A stretch of 64,000 bases of DNA from Gnetum montanum (lineage: Eukaryota > Streptophyta > Gnetopsida > Gnetales > Gnetaceae): positions 481,562 through 545,561 of the forward strand of contig MNCI01024892.1 of the NCBI GenBank assembly GCA_015680685.1, written 5' to 3'. A program made the position numbers and the translations under genes. Position 1 is the stretch's first letter. Every line of letters starts with the position of its first letter. The notes beneath the pieces were generated by a model that did no database searches, was not told the origin of the DNA, and saw nothing but the letters and a program-made list of their open reading frames with translations. Shown piece after piece: positions 1-11,423 of the stretch.

Positions 1-168
1 ACATACTTCGGTAAACTACTTAATCAAATAATAATAAAATAATATTAAAATAATCAAACCAACCATGCTTACAACTTAGCCAAGTGTAACTACCCCAAGG
101 GATAAGGTATTCCAAATGTCTCAAAGTTACACATGAAGCACTAATCCTTGGTCATGTTGTAATTATAG

Positions 169-2970
169 ATGGAACCTAGATTGAAACACTTGTAGGAAGG
201 AGGACCATCTCAACTAAGGAATAAACAACTTAGAGCTAGAAGGGAGTAGCAAGAGCAACCCTAGGAATAGGTAGTAGAAACTCATGTGACAGGACCTCTT
301 TGGGAGGAGTTTGAAGTGGAATCTATGTGATAGATTCCTAAGAAAGTGGTTGTAACTGAATAATCCCATCAAGATGAGGTACTAGGACTGATGCCAAGAC
401 TAGAGGTCACATTGAATCAAGCCTACCTTGATCAGATCAAGCCTTGTAACATCCAAGGTTCAATTCTCCAAGAAGTAAACTTTGGACCATTCTTAGAACA
501 TGCCTTACCAAAAGTCAGGATGTAGTTGTAGAACTCTCCCATGTGGCCAATCATCACTTTCAGTGGGGAATGGTACATAGAAGAGACATATCTGTTTTGG
601 AATGATAGGTAGGGGGAAGCCACTATGAAGATCAAGGACATTCGGGTATCCTACTTGGTGGAGGCCATTACACAAGCCCTAGGGTTGCCTAATATTGGAA
701 TAAATTTGGTAGATGTCTTTACACAAGTAGACCCGGAGGCAAAGAAGGAATGAACCCAGTGATGTTATGGAGTGGACTGCAAGGAGTATGGCGCACTCAC
801 CTTGGAGAAGCATGTATATTTCAAGATAGTGGCCTATCACCTCAATTCAACAATGAGGTCTAGTCAGGTGACTATTTTCTCTGTCCATGCATGTGTTGCT
901 CTGAGTGGACAATTCCCTATGAACCTTCCACAAGTAATCTATCTAGAGATAGAGAAGTGATTTAAGAAAAATGAACGTGGAAGGAAGGCCCTGCCCTTTC
1001 CCTATCTCATCAAAAAATTATGCAAAAGGGTAGGAATAGTTTGCTATGCCAATAATACAATTTGAGATACTCCTTCTACCTCTTGGGTAGAAGTGATGAA
1101 AGAAAAGACCCTTGCCACAACCAAGGAAGAGAATTAGCAACCACCACCTCCACTGCCCACTCATGAAACAATGTCAAAGTCCCATGCTACCCTTGAACAA
1201 ATGCATGAGATCTGATAGTAGCTCTTGCATGAGCAGAAGCAGTAAGAAAGAAGTGACAATGCATTTGTGTATCATCCAATGATGAGTCACCTCAATGAAG
1301 TGGCTTAAGCCATTAGCTAGATGGAGGAAGGTGGGCCAATCCTCAAAGAACATAGTTGCCCTTGAGATCAAATCCTAGCACTCGAGAGGTGACAGTTTCT
1401 TTCTTACAAGAGAAGTAATTTTCAAACATCTTTGGGAATGTTGCTACTTTCTTGGTGCATCTAGAGGAGGGCAAGGGGACAACTTTTTTGGCAATGCAAC
1501 ACCATAGGTAAGAGATAGCAGTAGAGGTGGTTCCTGATAGAATTGTTATGGCATTAAATGCACTTGCAACATTTGTACCATATGCATATGCACTTAGAGA
1601 TGTGTACACATTCATATAAATAGCTAGTGGTAAATTAAGCGTATCACAGCACAAGTAGTTACTGGACCAACTGGTGGGAACTGGGAAACTGATTCCAAAT
1701 GTCTTTGACCTTTCAGATACAATCACTAGAACCTAGTTAGAGTTGTTGGAAGCAAGGGGAAAATGAATTATCATGGAAGGGCAACTTGAAATATCCTAAG
1801 CTCAAAACCAATGCCTAGCTATGGAGGTTGCTAAATTAAGAGCCCACCTTGCTGATCATGCGCTTCTCATCCTTGCATTGATACATGGTGAAGCTTTTTA
1901 ACAACTTCAAGAAAAGCTCAAGAAGCCTGAGGATGTGAAGGAAACAGTCATTTTTGATTAGTCCTTGGCTAATGTTACTATGCATAACATCCAAAATGCC
2001 TTGGATCAAACTTGCGAGGAGAATGTCACCTTGATCATAGAAAATCACCAATTGTAGAATGTTGATGTGCAAAAGTAGTAAATGTAAGATTTCATCCATC
2101 AACAACAAGAGCAGCTAGCCAGAGTAGGCATTGAACTAAGGAGATTAGCAGTAAAAAATAGAAATCTCTCCATGGAGGAAGTCTGAACTCTTCACTAGAA
2201 ATCTACAATAGAGGTAGCTGCCTAGAAAAATGAGGCTCTCAAATGTGAGAGAGCCAAAAATTAGTACATAGATCAGGTTGGTCTACAAAATAAAATCAAT
2301 AAAAAACATATTTAGATGATGAAGGTGAAAGTTAATGAGGCCCTCTAGTAGCTCAAGGAAGGAGGTGATGTCTGGCAGCTTATCTTTGGTAAGCTCAATG
2401 ACTAAAACAAGGTAAAGATCCACATGAAGGAGTTGCAAATTAAGGAGATGAAGGAGCACATGGAGCTTGCCAATATCCATTATGCAAATCTAGCAATGCT
2501 AACTATTGGACGGTAGCGGTCTGAATTGGAGAAACAGGTGGCCAGTTCGTACTTGTTGTACAAAGCTGAGTTCAAGCATCATAAAGACACTAAGTTGAAG
2601 CTTGAGGTGGAAAATTGAAAACCTAGGCAGAAAATTGAGTAACTACCATGAGCTATAGAATGTAGTAGAGGCGTTCGATGTTGAACGTAAACCTTTCACT
2701 ACTTGGTTTGTCAATATGAAGGAGTTGTTTCTAGCGATGCCTTGTCCTTGGGATGTTCCCACACCATCCCATATTTACGATGTGGTGTGGACCATGAATG
2801 CTACTAGGAGTAAGGAGAAGAAGATAAAGGAATTGTTGGACACCTTTCGTCTTCCATCAAAAATTGTAGCTACTGTAGGACAACCACAACCACCTTAAGC
2901 ATTACGTGCACCTGAAGTAGGAGAAGGTCCTTCAGAGCCTCAAGAGCCTCCATTGCCTAGGACTATTTGA
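169..2970 (+). pseudogene. aORF of element A (plant transposon domain plus coiled coil), degenerate
   Basis: This is the extra sense ORF that lies between INT and the 3' LTR in this group. An N-terminal domain (about 450-1060) aligns by eye with the well-preserved copy in element C: SPMWPII, the block around ALTLEKHVYFKIVAYHLN, LPFPYLIKKLCKR. It resembles the 'putative plant transposon protein' domain of plant gypsy elements. A long charged, heptad-like region follows (about 1740-2650, with LANIHYANLAM), then a proline-rich tail ending PPLPRTI and a TGA stop at 2968. Many in-frame TAG, TAA and TGA codons and frameshifts make it a pseudogene. Its start is taken just after the candidate splice acceptor TTATAG at 163-168. 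The biochemical role is unknown; any DNA-binding or structural role is inference. Confidence 0.75.
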
Positions 2971-3216
2971 ACTTCTTCCTTGTCTTTGTGCCATTAAAGG
3001 AATTTTGTTTGTCATTTTTGTCCTAGTGTTCAATTTTGATGTCCTAAACACCAAAATTTTATAATGATTATAATTTCATACACTCAAGCACTTAGTGTTT
3101 TTGCATGTGTGTTGTTGTGTTTATGTGTGTCAGTAGATAGTCAATAATCCCATACCTTTCCAAAATTTTGTAAGAGACATTCTCGTCCTTTTGTTTACTT
3201 GAGGACAAGTTTTCAT

Positions 3217-3231
3217 TTAGTTGCGGGGGTA
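3217..3231 (+). promoter_or_regulatory. Polypurine tract of element A
   Basis: TTAGTTGCGGGGGTA abuts the LTR start TGATGAG. This is the expected place and composition for the plus-strand DNA primer. The stretch 2971-3216 before it is 3' UTR without visible coding sequence. Confidence 0.8.
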
Positions 3232-4134
3232 TGATGAGTCATGTTTTCTGGGTTACATCGATGAGGCCTCGTCGATGTGGCCCCATCAATGCAACCTTGT
3301 CAATGTGGTTGCATTGACATGGGATTTGATGCATTGTCATGGCCTCGTTGATGTAGTGTCTATTTTTTCCTATAAATACATGCTCACCCTCCATGTTTAT
3401 GGCATCTTTTGTCATTGTTCTAGCAAAGCTCTTGTAGTTTTGTTATTTGAAAGTTAGGATATTTTTCTAAGTGCCTATAGTATGAGTAAAAGAGTGTACA
3501 AATTTTTATCTGAGCATTGTTGTACCTAAGCATGGTAGTATGTGCGGCAATAAAGACGAGCTTTTTGATAAACCTTGCAGCACTTTGAAATAGATTAATT
3601 ATTTATTTATGCATTTAATGTTTTATGTAATTTCCTTTAATGCTTTAAGTAATTAAGTAATCAATTAAGCTAAATTAAATAGTGATTAATTAAGTACATA
3701 AATATGACCACTTCAATCATACACTTGGTGCTTGGTAATCCCAATAATGCTTAATGTTTGGTAAGTCAGTAGCGTTAAACATGTTCAAGATATGTATGAC
3801 AAGTAGGAATAGATGCCTATGTTAGGATCAGTTAGATGTATCTTGTTAGATTAAATTAGTAATTTAATTGTTTTATTTTATTCATTATTCTCTATTCTTA
3901 GGCAACTTAAAAAAATAAAACATAAAAATGATAAAAATCATAAGGCTCAGTTGCACTTAACCATACCTTTGCAATTCACAAGTGTAATTAGAAAGATAAT
4001 GATTACAGTGGTGAATTTCACTTCCTAGAGACCAATGTACTTAGAAGGCTATAAGTCAATGGAATTCAACATGATCGCACGTGAACACTTAGTGATTCAT
4101 ATGGTTGGGTGTAGGGTCTACTCACCGCTCATCA
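3232..4134 (+). repeat. 3' LTR of element A
   Basis: It starts TGATGAG and ends CGCTCATCA. U3 (about 3240-3360) is an array of short TCGATGNGGCC-like units. A TATA box, TATAAATA, sits at about 3371-3378. AATAAAGACGAG at about 3550 is the likely poly(A) signal of R. The last 100 bases (AATTCAACATGATCGCA..., ATGGTTGGGTGTAGGG) are shared with all other LTR families here. Confidence 0.85.
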
Positions 4135-4137
4135 TCT

Positions 4138-4796
4138 TTTTTTCTCAACTTGTATAGAAAGATGAAGCATTTATACCATCAATTTAAAGATAGAAAATAT
4201 CATATTAGAATTAAAATATTGATCATTCCTTTAAGAAGTAAATTTTTCACATTAGCTTGACCCATTAGGCACAATCATGCTTGCGTGTAGGAAATGCTAC
4301 AACAATCACACCATAATTCAACATTGATGATCAATTAAAATCCCTAGCATTTTTATGATTAGAAGAAAAGGTAGTTAAATTTTATTAACCGGGTACCAAG
4401 GCTTAGAAAAAATATGGATTTATATATTAAAGAAAACCCATGCTAATGAGGTCAATGATTACGTAAGAAATAAAATCAAAACCATGAGAATAATTAACAT
4501 CTCATTACAATAAAAAAATTATGTACAAAATCCAATATAAATAAGGGATATATTATAATGGTTTATCATATGTTCTTCTTTCTTCTCAACCTATAAAAAA
4601 TGATCAAGTGTTTGTACCACTAATTTAAATATAGAAATTACTATATTAGTATTAAAAATTTGATTATTCTTTTTTGAACGAAGTCAACCACATTATATCA
4701 ACCTTCAAGGCAACATCATGCATGTAAGAACACCATACCTATCATACCATATTTCAAAATTCATTACTAAATAAAATCCTTAGCATTTCCATGATT
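4138..4796. repeat. Diverged tandem duplication in the spacer between A and H
   Basis: About 220 bases at 4138-4361 recur at 4579-4796. Landmarks are CTCAAC, ATGATCAAG/AGATGAAGC, ATCATGC and AAAATCC(C/T)TAGCATTT, with an offset of about 435-441. The sequence between the copies is AT-rich and I recognise nothing in it. No coding sequence is seen between 4135 and 4824. Confidence 0.6.
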
Positions 4797-4824
4797 GTAT
4801 GTCTTGGTATATTAACATAGATGG

Positions 4825-5391
4825 TGATGAGTAGTAAGAGTCCCCTACATCGAAACATATAGATCACAAGTGTTCATGCGCAATTTTGTCAAATTCTTTG
4901 AATGGAACTAGTATGGTATGTATATTGTTAAGCATTGATCATAGGTTGCTATATTCTCACTTGGACTAATGATAGTTTTATCACGTATAGTTTAGTTAGA
5001 AGTGAGGCATATGATTATGATGTTGTTGGGGCCTTGAACTAAACTAAACAATAACATAAAAATTAATTATTTAGTCTAATTAATAGCAAGAGGATAAATC
5101 CTAAGCTAGTTGTAGGGACATGAGTGTCCATTTCCAACTTGCCATACACATCCTCAACTCAAGTATTCATTTCTGTGATTACCAAGTGTTGTTCTACTGG
5201 ATGAACCAAGTGATAGTACTATTGAGATTACCAAGTGAATATGTGTTTATGCTTAAAATTGGTTGCACACATTTTGCCAAAGATTAATATGCTTGAAAAT
5301 CTAAATATTAACTAAGTATATAGAAAATAAATTATATTGAAAATAAATCTATTCTAAGTCAAGAGTATTGTAATAAATATGAATTAATCTT
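4825..5391 (-). repeat. 3' LTR of element H, first part
   Basis: A minus-strand LTR (its 3' end is on the left, reading TGATGAG...CCCCTA) is cut at 5391 by element C and resumes at 15330. The two parts add up to 912 bp, the same as the LTRs of element D. Most of U5 and R aligns with D and C, including the repeated phrase GTTACCAAGTG in complement. Confidence 0.8.
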
Positions 5392-6235
5392 TGATGAGCA
5401 ATGAGGTAGCCCTACGCTCAACCATACAAATATGAGCATGTACACATGATTCGATCAAACTCCACAAATGGACTAGTTTTGGCACCTGGATAGTTATACA
5501 TTGATCGTAGTTCACTGTCTTCCCACTTGGACTAGTATTTGCTTTGTCATGTATGGTTTAGTCCAGAGTGAGATGTATGATATACTACTATGCTACTCCT
5601 ATGGATAATGAGGAATAACTTAATTAAGCTAATAAGCAATAGGAAATAAGATCTAACCTAGCCTAAGTGTGATGAGCATCTATTCTTAATCATTCATATG
5701 CATCTTGGACTTCGTGTACTATTTCTAGGGTTACCAAGTGCACATCACTCAAAACACTACTTGATACGCTACTGGGTTACCACGTAGTTACACTTAAATG
5801 TTTGTGATTAAGATGTACTCATTTCGTGTTAACAACAGAAATAGTAAATGATTATAAAAGAAATATTAAGTAAGAAAACAACAATAAATAATTAACAATT
5901 AAAATAATTAAAATCTAAGTGAATGTTACAATGATGGAGTAATCTCAATCTTTATTGTCAATCATGTGCATGTCCAGGTACATCACACTTGAAAAAAGGT
6001 TCTGTACAATTACAAGCATCACACTGCGAGCATGCACTTGGGAAAAGAACTAAAAACTAACTAAAGACTAATGAAAAGACTCAAGACTCCTAATTCTTCT
6101 AATGCCTCCTCCCTGTGTGCTTAAGCGCTATATTTATAGGCTAACACAAGAATCATGATATCGTACCCAAGTTGCAATATCACATACCTGATATCGTGTA
6201 CCCAATATCGAGGCCTGGCAAACCGTAATTCATCA
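5392..6235 (-). repeat. 3' LTR of element C
   Basis: 844 bp, matching 14478-15324. On the minus strand U3 holds several GATATC-type motifs (about 6150-6215), then a TATA box (TATAAATATAGCGC, complement of 6126-6139) and AATAAAGATTGAGAT-like poly(A)/R sequence. Confidence 0.9.
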
Positions 6236-6250
6236 GACCCCCACAATTAA
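6236..6250 (-). promoter_or_regulatory. Polypurine tract of element C
   Basis: The complement reads TTTAATTGTGGGGGTC directly before the 3' LTR. 6251-6416 is 3' UTR with nothing recognisable. Confidence 0.75.
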
Positions 6251-6416
6251 ATAAAAACTCATCCTTAAGTCAAACAAAATGAGGAACAAGTTTATTTGAT
6301 TACATAGTGGATAGGTATGGGATTATTAAATGACTATGGATTATATCATACAACAATGTAGGACTAGACAAAATAAAATCTGGACACCAACACAAAATAC
6401 AAAATTTTTTTAGAAC

Positions 6417-9233
6417 TCATGTGGTTCTTGGTGGCAATGGCTTCTCCATGGGCTTCTTCCCTTTATCTTGTACTCCAGGTTTTTAAAATAGATACTTTTG
6501 AAGGAGTGCCTAAAGTTTTTTCTCCTCTATTTGTTAGGATCATGTGTCGTCCATGCTGATGTTCCAATGTTTGACAAAGTCAGGTCTTCCCATGGACATG
6601 GTAGTTGTGGGAACATTTGATTAGCTTTGAAATACCATACCATAAATAGTCATCATTCCTTGTCGTAGGCTTTGGCTTTGTCACTGAATTCTTGATAATC
6701 TGTAAGCTATCAAGCCAATTCTATTGCTATGTCCTTTTGGCTTTGGTAGCTAGCCTTTACCACCTCCAGTTTAGAGTTTGCTACCTCTAATCTTTGCAAT
6801 GTCTTCTTGTGTTTAGCAAACTCTATTTCATATTTGGCATAGGTGGTAGCTACTTACTTCTCTAGCTTAGTTTTTGGGTGCCTTGCTGTTAACATGGCCA
6901 AGTTGGCATACTACAAATTTGCCAACTCCATGTATTTTGTGAGATCCTAGATCTGCAGGGCCTAACTTTTTAATTCTACTTGGTGAACGAAGGCATAAGT
7001 GTCTAGTATGGCTCATCACTTAGTGTGTTGAGCACTGAAAAAGTTAATGTGGTCCTTAGCCATACAAATCTCTTTTTAAATGATCTCCTCATACATCCCC
7101 ACCTAATCATGGAAATGTTCCTTTAATTTTTTATGCCACTTAGCCTGATTTTGCCACACACTTATTTCAATGGCCATATTTTGCCAAATGGCACATACCT
7201 CCTTCTTTGAGAGGGCTATGTTCTGTTTGGCTAAGTGACTTATGTCTTAGTTGACTCTTATTAGTTGTTCTCACATTTGTTGGAAACGTTTCTCGAAAAC
7301 AGTCTTATGTTTTTCAATTGTTGTTAACCAAATATTTTTGGCAACAAAGAGTTTATTTTCTTCTTGTAAAGCCTTGAGTGCTTTGGCATGTGTGTATGTC
7401 TAAGCTTGTGCTTTTGAAGCATCCTAATCAGCCTTCTCTTTTTCCATTGCCATCCTTTTATTCTCCACTAACAATTTATTTAACTGCTATGTCCTAAATG
7501 GTTCTAATTGATTAGCTGCAATAAGTTGGGACAGATCTCGCTATTCAACTTGTAGGGCAATGAACTTTTCTTGGAGTGTTCACAACTCATCGTCTACGTG
7601 TTTGACCCTAAACTCAACCATGACTAGCTTTCCTTTAGTGGAAATGAGATTTGATTATGCCACTATGACACCTTGGAGGATGTTAAACAAGGATGTCATT
7701 ACTTATCCTATTTGCAACAAGTGATCTAGAGCATCCTCATATTTTGTAGGAGCCATTGAGGTACTGGCTAGAGCCTAAGCATCACGTGCTCCTGTGAAAT
7801 CTACTGGTGGCATAATAGGGATGTTAAATGATTCTTTGATGTGCTTTGCGACCACCTCTGTTGCTCCAACTGCAGCCTGGTGCTGCATGTCTACCATTAT
7901 GGCACCTTCACTAGTTTCTAATTGTACTTGGAAAGATGCAACATTTCCCATGATCTATTGTGACCAATGCAATTCCCCTTCTCCTATTTTAATTGAGACC
8001 TCACCCCTTGTAAAATAAATTGATATGGTTGATTGTATGTCATCATTGATCACCTTGAAGAGATTGGCTTCAACCCCACTTTCCTAATTGACCGTTTCTG
8101 CAATGGCCCTAAGATGGCTCATCAATGGTTGGTAATCTTGTGGTGGTGGTGGCAGTTGCTAGAGCTGCTAGCCTGTGGGCTACATGCTAGGCCCTGCTTC
8201 TTGTTGTTGACTGAGCCTCATGTTTGGAAGTTGGCTAGGCCCTACTATTTGAGGTGTAGTGACCCCAACCATTTATTCTTATTCAGGCTCCAGTGTCTCA
8301 CCAACATCTTTTCTTGGTGCTGGTGGCCTAAGTAATTCAGCATATGAAGCATTTTGAGGTTTTTTGAGGACATCATTAGTGTACCCCAAAATTCCAGCAT
8401 GCCAACATAGCTTCCTAATTAGACATGGAAAGGGAAGTGTGAGCTTTCCTATTTTCCATTCTTCAAATCGCCTTAATATCTCTGTTAAATACAAATGGGG
8501 CAAATTGGCATAAACCTTGCCCATCAAAATTGCACTTCCTTTGGCTACATAGGTAGAAATCCTGTTTAACCCCTTTGTTGGGAAAATGTGATAGGTGCTA
8601 ATTTTAAAGTAAATTCTCTCTTCAAGGGTTAGTTCTCCAAATGTCTTGTCTTCTTTTCTGTACACCCTTTTTAGCCATACTTTTCTTACATTTGCATTGA
8701 AGTGGGTGGATAGATGAGTAACTTTAGGCCTTGTATTTGGAAGATTTAGAACTTTTGCAATGGCCTTTGTGGAGAAATCAACTAAAATTCCATCAATATC
8801 GATGGTGGTGCCTTCCTCTTTATTGTTCCAAAATTGATAGGTTTTACCCAAATAGCATTCTCCACTTTCCGAGAGGATAGTCCATAGTGGAGATCCCTTG
8901 AGTTGATCCTTCATTGGTTTTGGGGTGAATTTGGTAAAAGGCCCAAAATTAAGTTCCACAATCACTGCAATGGATGTGGACCTTTCCCAAATGTCTTGAA
9001 CACATTTTGGGAACAATGTGAGATGTTGTCCTTGTTTGGGTGCCCTGACCTGTCCACCTTCTGCTTGACCAGATTATGTAGTGGCAAGGGTTTCTTGATA
9101 GATGCTGAATGATTATGCGTCTTGTTTTGCATGTTCCGCATGAGGTCCTTGGTCTCTACCTCTTCTTGGGCATTTGGTTGCACCTTGAGAAGGTCCTTCT
9201 TGTTGTCCTCATTTTGGGACCATTTGTAATCAC
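6417..9233 (-). pseudogene. aORF of element C (main exon): plant transposon domain, coiled coil, Pro-rich tail
   Basis: This is the best-preserved aORF of the window. An open stretch of 245 codons (8279-9016) carries the N-terminal domain, with landmarks NFGPFTKF, GSPLWTIL, LTLEERIYFKISTYHIF and LPFPCLIRKLCWHAG. It resembles the 'putative plant transposon protein' domain of plant gypsy-type elements. Before it, 8962-9237 reads as a charged, Gln-rich N-terminus after DYKWSQ. Downstream (about 8270 to 6900) stop-interrupted heptad-like sequence indicates a long coiled coil. The frame ends PLPPRTT with TGA at 6417-6419. It lies sense to gag, separated by a long spacer with its own TATA box, so it was probably made from a subgenomic or spliced RNA. 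The function is unknown. It may correspond to the env-position ORF of Athila elements, but no transmembrane segment is seen. Confidence 0.75.
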
Positions 9234-9556
9234 ACAAAGATCGATTGTTAGTAAGGTTATTTAAAGAAGTTCAATTATCTCATACCTTACTCATTGCCTT
9301 TAATAAATGTTGAATTCTTTGCTTAGTGTGATTTAGAGTTAGAAATTTTTTAAGGAAGTTCCCCTAAAAGTTTTAATGTCGGGCCCAATTTGCTCAGGTG
9401 ACTCCAATAATAATTTAAATGATTTGGGTAAAGGAAGAAAATTACTTTGGCATGAGTTTTTAACATTTTCTAATAGTACTTACCCCTATGATATCCTTCA
9501 GGTGATAGCAAATTTTAGAAAAGTTATGCACAAATTCTACTATACCCCTCTTCCAT
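9234..9556 (-). other. Candidate first exon and intron of the element C aORF
   Basis: On the minus strand an ATG at 9556 opens about 24 codons (with two CAA-to-TAA changes) ending in PEGYHRG. A near-perfect donor GGGGTAAGT follows (GT at 9483-9482). The candidate intron (9483-9234) has a plant-like branch site CTTACTAAC at about 9255-9247. Its acceptor region GATTACAA has lost AG through G-to-A change; D has GATTGCAG and E has GATTATAG at the same place. Splicing is inferred from conserved signals; the joining phase cannot be fixed. Confidence 0.5.
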
Positions 9557-9729
9557 GACTGAGTTAAACACTCTGGGTTTAATTAGGTCTAATCAGAAAA
9601 GAAATTGGAGTGTTCACAAGTGAAATATTGATGGTTGAATGTTAGACTCTCAAAGTGCTAGAAATCATGAAGGAAAATCTGAACAACTCCCCCTGTGTTG
9701 ACTATTGAAAATGACTTCTGTAGCGTGTG

Positions 9730-9835
9730 GGGGTCCCATATATATAGTTTTTATAGATGCAATGTTGCATATGTGATAGCATGTACCCGATATTGCATCC
9801 TATCCCAAATAGGGTACTTAGTAAAATTGATGATT
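9730..9835 (-). promoter_or_regulatory. Internal promoter of the element C aORF
   Basis: On the minus strand ACTATATATATGGG (about 9749-9736) is a strong TATA box. Just upstream lie CAATATCGGGTACATG and TATCACATATGCAA. These match the U3 motifs of C's own LTR (CGATATTGGGTACACGATATC and GTATGTGATATTGCAA types). The stretch 9560-9729 is leader; 9836-10100 has nothing else I recognise. Confidence 0.6.
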
Positions 9836-10100
9836 TTTTGAGTTTTTACAGCAAAAAATGAAGGATTTGAGAGAGATTTGAAAGGTTTCGGGTAATGTCA
9901 AGTGGAAATTAAGGCTCCAAAAGTGTAATGAAGTGGAGTTATACAATGAAGTTCTTTGAAAATGGTGAGGAAAAAGGACATGTAGTGGTTCTAAGGAACA
10001 TTCATTTAAAACGATGATAAAGAAAAGAATATATGTAGTAATGGAATACTTAGAGGGTATAAAATGATGTGGTTGTGTGCAACAAGTATAAATTACAAAA

Positions 10101-10157
10101 GTCACACAAGTGGATCCTCCCAAAAGTAGGTTCCAACCTATCATGCCCTTGCGTAAC
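10101..10157 (-). other. 57-nt covarying hairpin (module M3) in element C
   Basis: In the element's sense GTTACGCAAG pairs with CTTGTGTGAC over 10 positions (8 Watson-Crick, 2 G-U). Positions 11-12 (GG) pair with CC next to a bulged A. The inner part holds CCTACTTTTGGGAGGATCCA, strongly conserved among elements. See the copies in D, E, F and H. Confidence 0.6.
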
Positions 10158-10466
10158 CACACCTAAAAATGTCCATAGGCACTAGAAGGGTTAAATGCAA
10201 TTCACACTTGTGCAACAAAACATACATATGATAAGTACCATCACTATGAGGTATGAATTCTATGCCACAAAAGATACAAGTTAGAAGTACTTGGACGGTG
10301 AGATGAGAAAAATTACAGAAAGGATTGTAAAGAATGGAACGTGAGGTAACTTACCTTGGGCATAATGAATCCTAAGTGTTGTGCATGGTTAAAGTACCAT
10401 TAGCCTTTTGCTCCAAGATTAAAACCATTAGTGACATCGCATTGTTTCATCTTGATGATAGACAAC

Positions 10467-11219
10467 TGATGAGACGCGATATCGCATGCACCGCGATATC
10501 GCGTACACGATATCGCAGCTGTCACAATATCACATCCCATGCGATATTGCGTACACGATATCACGTCGTCCCCTGCGATATCGTGTACACGATATCACGT
10601 TCCACTGCCAAATCTATAAATAAGAGGTGACGCTCCCCTCATTTCTCATCCTAGGCTAGAAGTAGTGAAGCTCTGGCAGTTTAATCACTCCAGAGATAGA
10701 ATATTTTCCATGTGCCCGCAGTAGGAGTCCCCAAGTGAACGGATCTTTATTCGAGCAGCTTTGTACCTGAACGTAAGTTGTGTACGGCAATAAAGACGAG
10801 CTTTGTGGATAAACCTTGCANNNNNNNNNNNNNNNNNNNNNNNNNNNNNNNNNNNNNNNNNNNNNNNNNNNNNNNNNNNNNNNNNNNNNNNNNNNNNNNN
10901 NAGGGTGTGTACGATAAGTGGGAATGGATGCTGATGCTAGTTAATTTAGACTTAGGTCCTTAGTTAGAGTTAGTTAGTTCTCTCAACCCTTCACCCTTTA
11001 GCATAAGAGATAAAATCATAAAAGACCAAAAAAATCATATACCTCGGACTTACTTAACCATACACCGTGACAACAACAAGTAAGTCTGGGAAGACAACAA
11101 ATGATTAACCCCAAGTGTTCCATGGGGTGTTTAGGCATTTAGTCTGCGGAGTTCGACTGGATCGCGCATGCTACGCTCGTTTCGTATGGTTGAGTGTAGG
11201 GGTACCTCGCCACTCATCA
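10467..11219 (+). repeat. Solo LTR (family S) inserted in element C
   Basis: It begins TGATGAGACGCG and ends CACTCATCA, flanked by a perfect ACAAC duplication (10462-10466 and 11220-11224), so it is a solo LTR. U3 (10474-10600) is an array of CGATATCG palindromes, including a 20-nt perfect palindrome GATATCGTGTACACGATATC at 10577-10596. TATA box CTATAAATAAG is at 10614-10624 and AATAAAGACGAG at about 10790. An 81-base assembly gap lies inside. Its CpG-rich motifs are less decayed than in neighbours, so the insertion is comparatively young. Confidence 0.9.
10821..10901. other. Assembly gap of 81 N
   Basis: The gap lies exactly where the sister solo LTR (28962-29848) has a 105-bp tandem repeat, so a collapsed repeat is the likely cause. 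Confidence 0.9.
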
Positions 11220-11423
11220 ACAACCATAAGAGCATCACAACAACAGGTGTACAATCACTTGGCATTTTTCCCAAGGGAGAAGTGATTCAAATTTGTCTGT
11301 AGCACGTTGTTCTTGGGATTTTTTTTTCTGCTTCATTTCTTACTTTTTTTCTTGCTTTTTCTCCTTTTCTTTTTCTTGTTTTGGCCACTATTTGCACTTT
11401 GTCTTTCTCAAAGGTGATCTGGG

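Larger units (their letters stand above)
1..4134 (+). mobile_element. Element A, 3' part of a Ty3/gypsy retrotransposon
   Basis: The window opens inside this element. Visible in order are the aORF leader, a degenerate aORF (169-2970), a short 3' UTR, a polypurine tract and one LTR. The internal part matches elements C-F, and the LTR is of the class shared with F and G. The 5' LTR, gag and pol lie upstream of the window if they survive. The bases right after the LTR, TCTTT (4135-4139), should be the target-site duplication, but its partner is out of view. Confidence 0.85.

Noticed and set aside
10474-10600. CRISPR-like array or terminator hairpins
   Set aside because: Units are irregular, palindromic and inside a plant LTR promoter; no constant repeat-spacer pattern.
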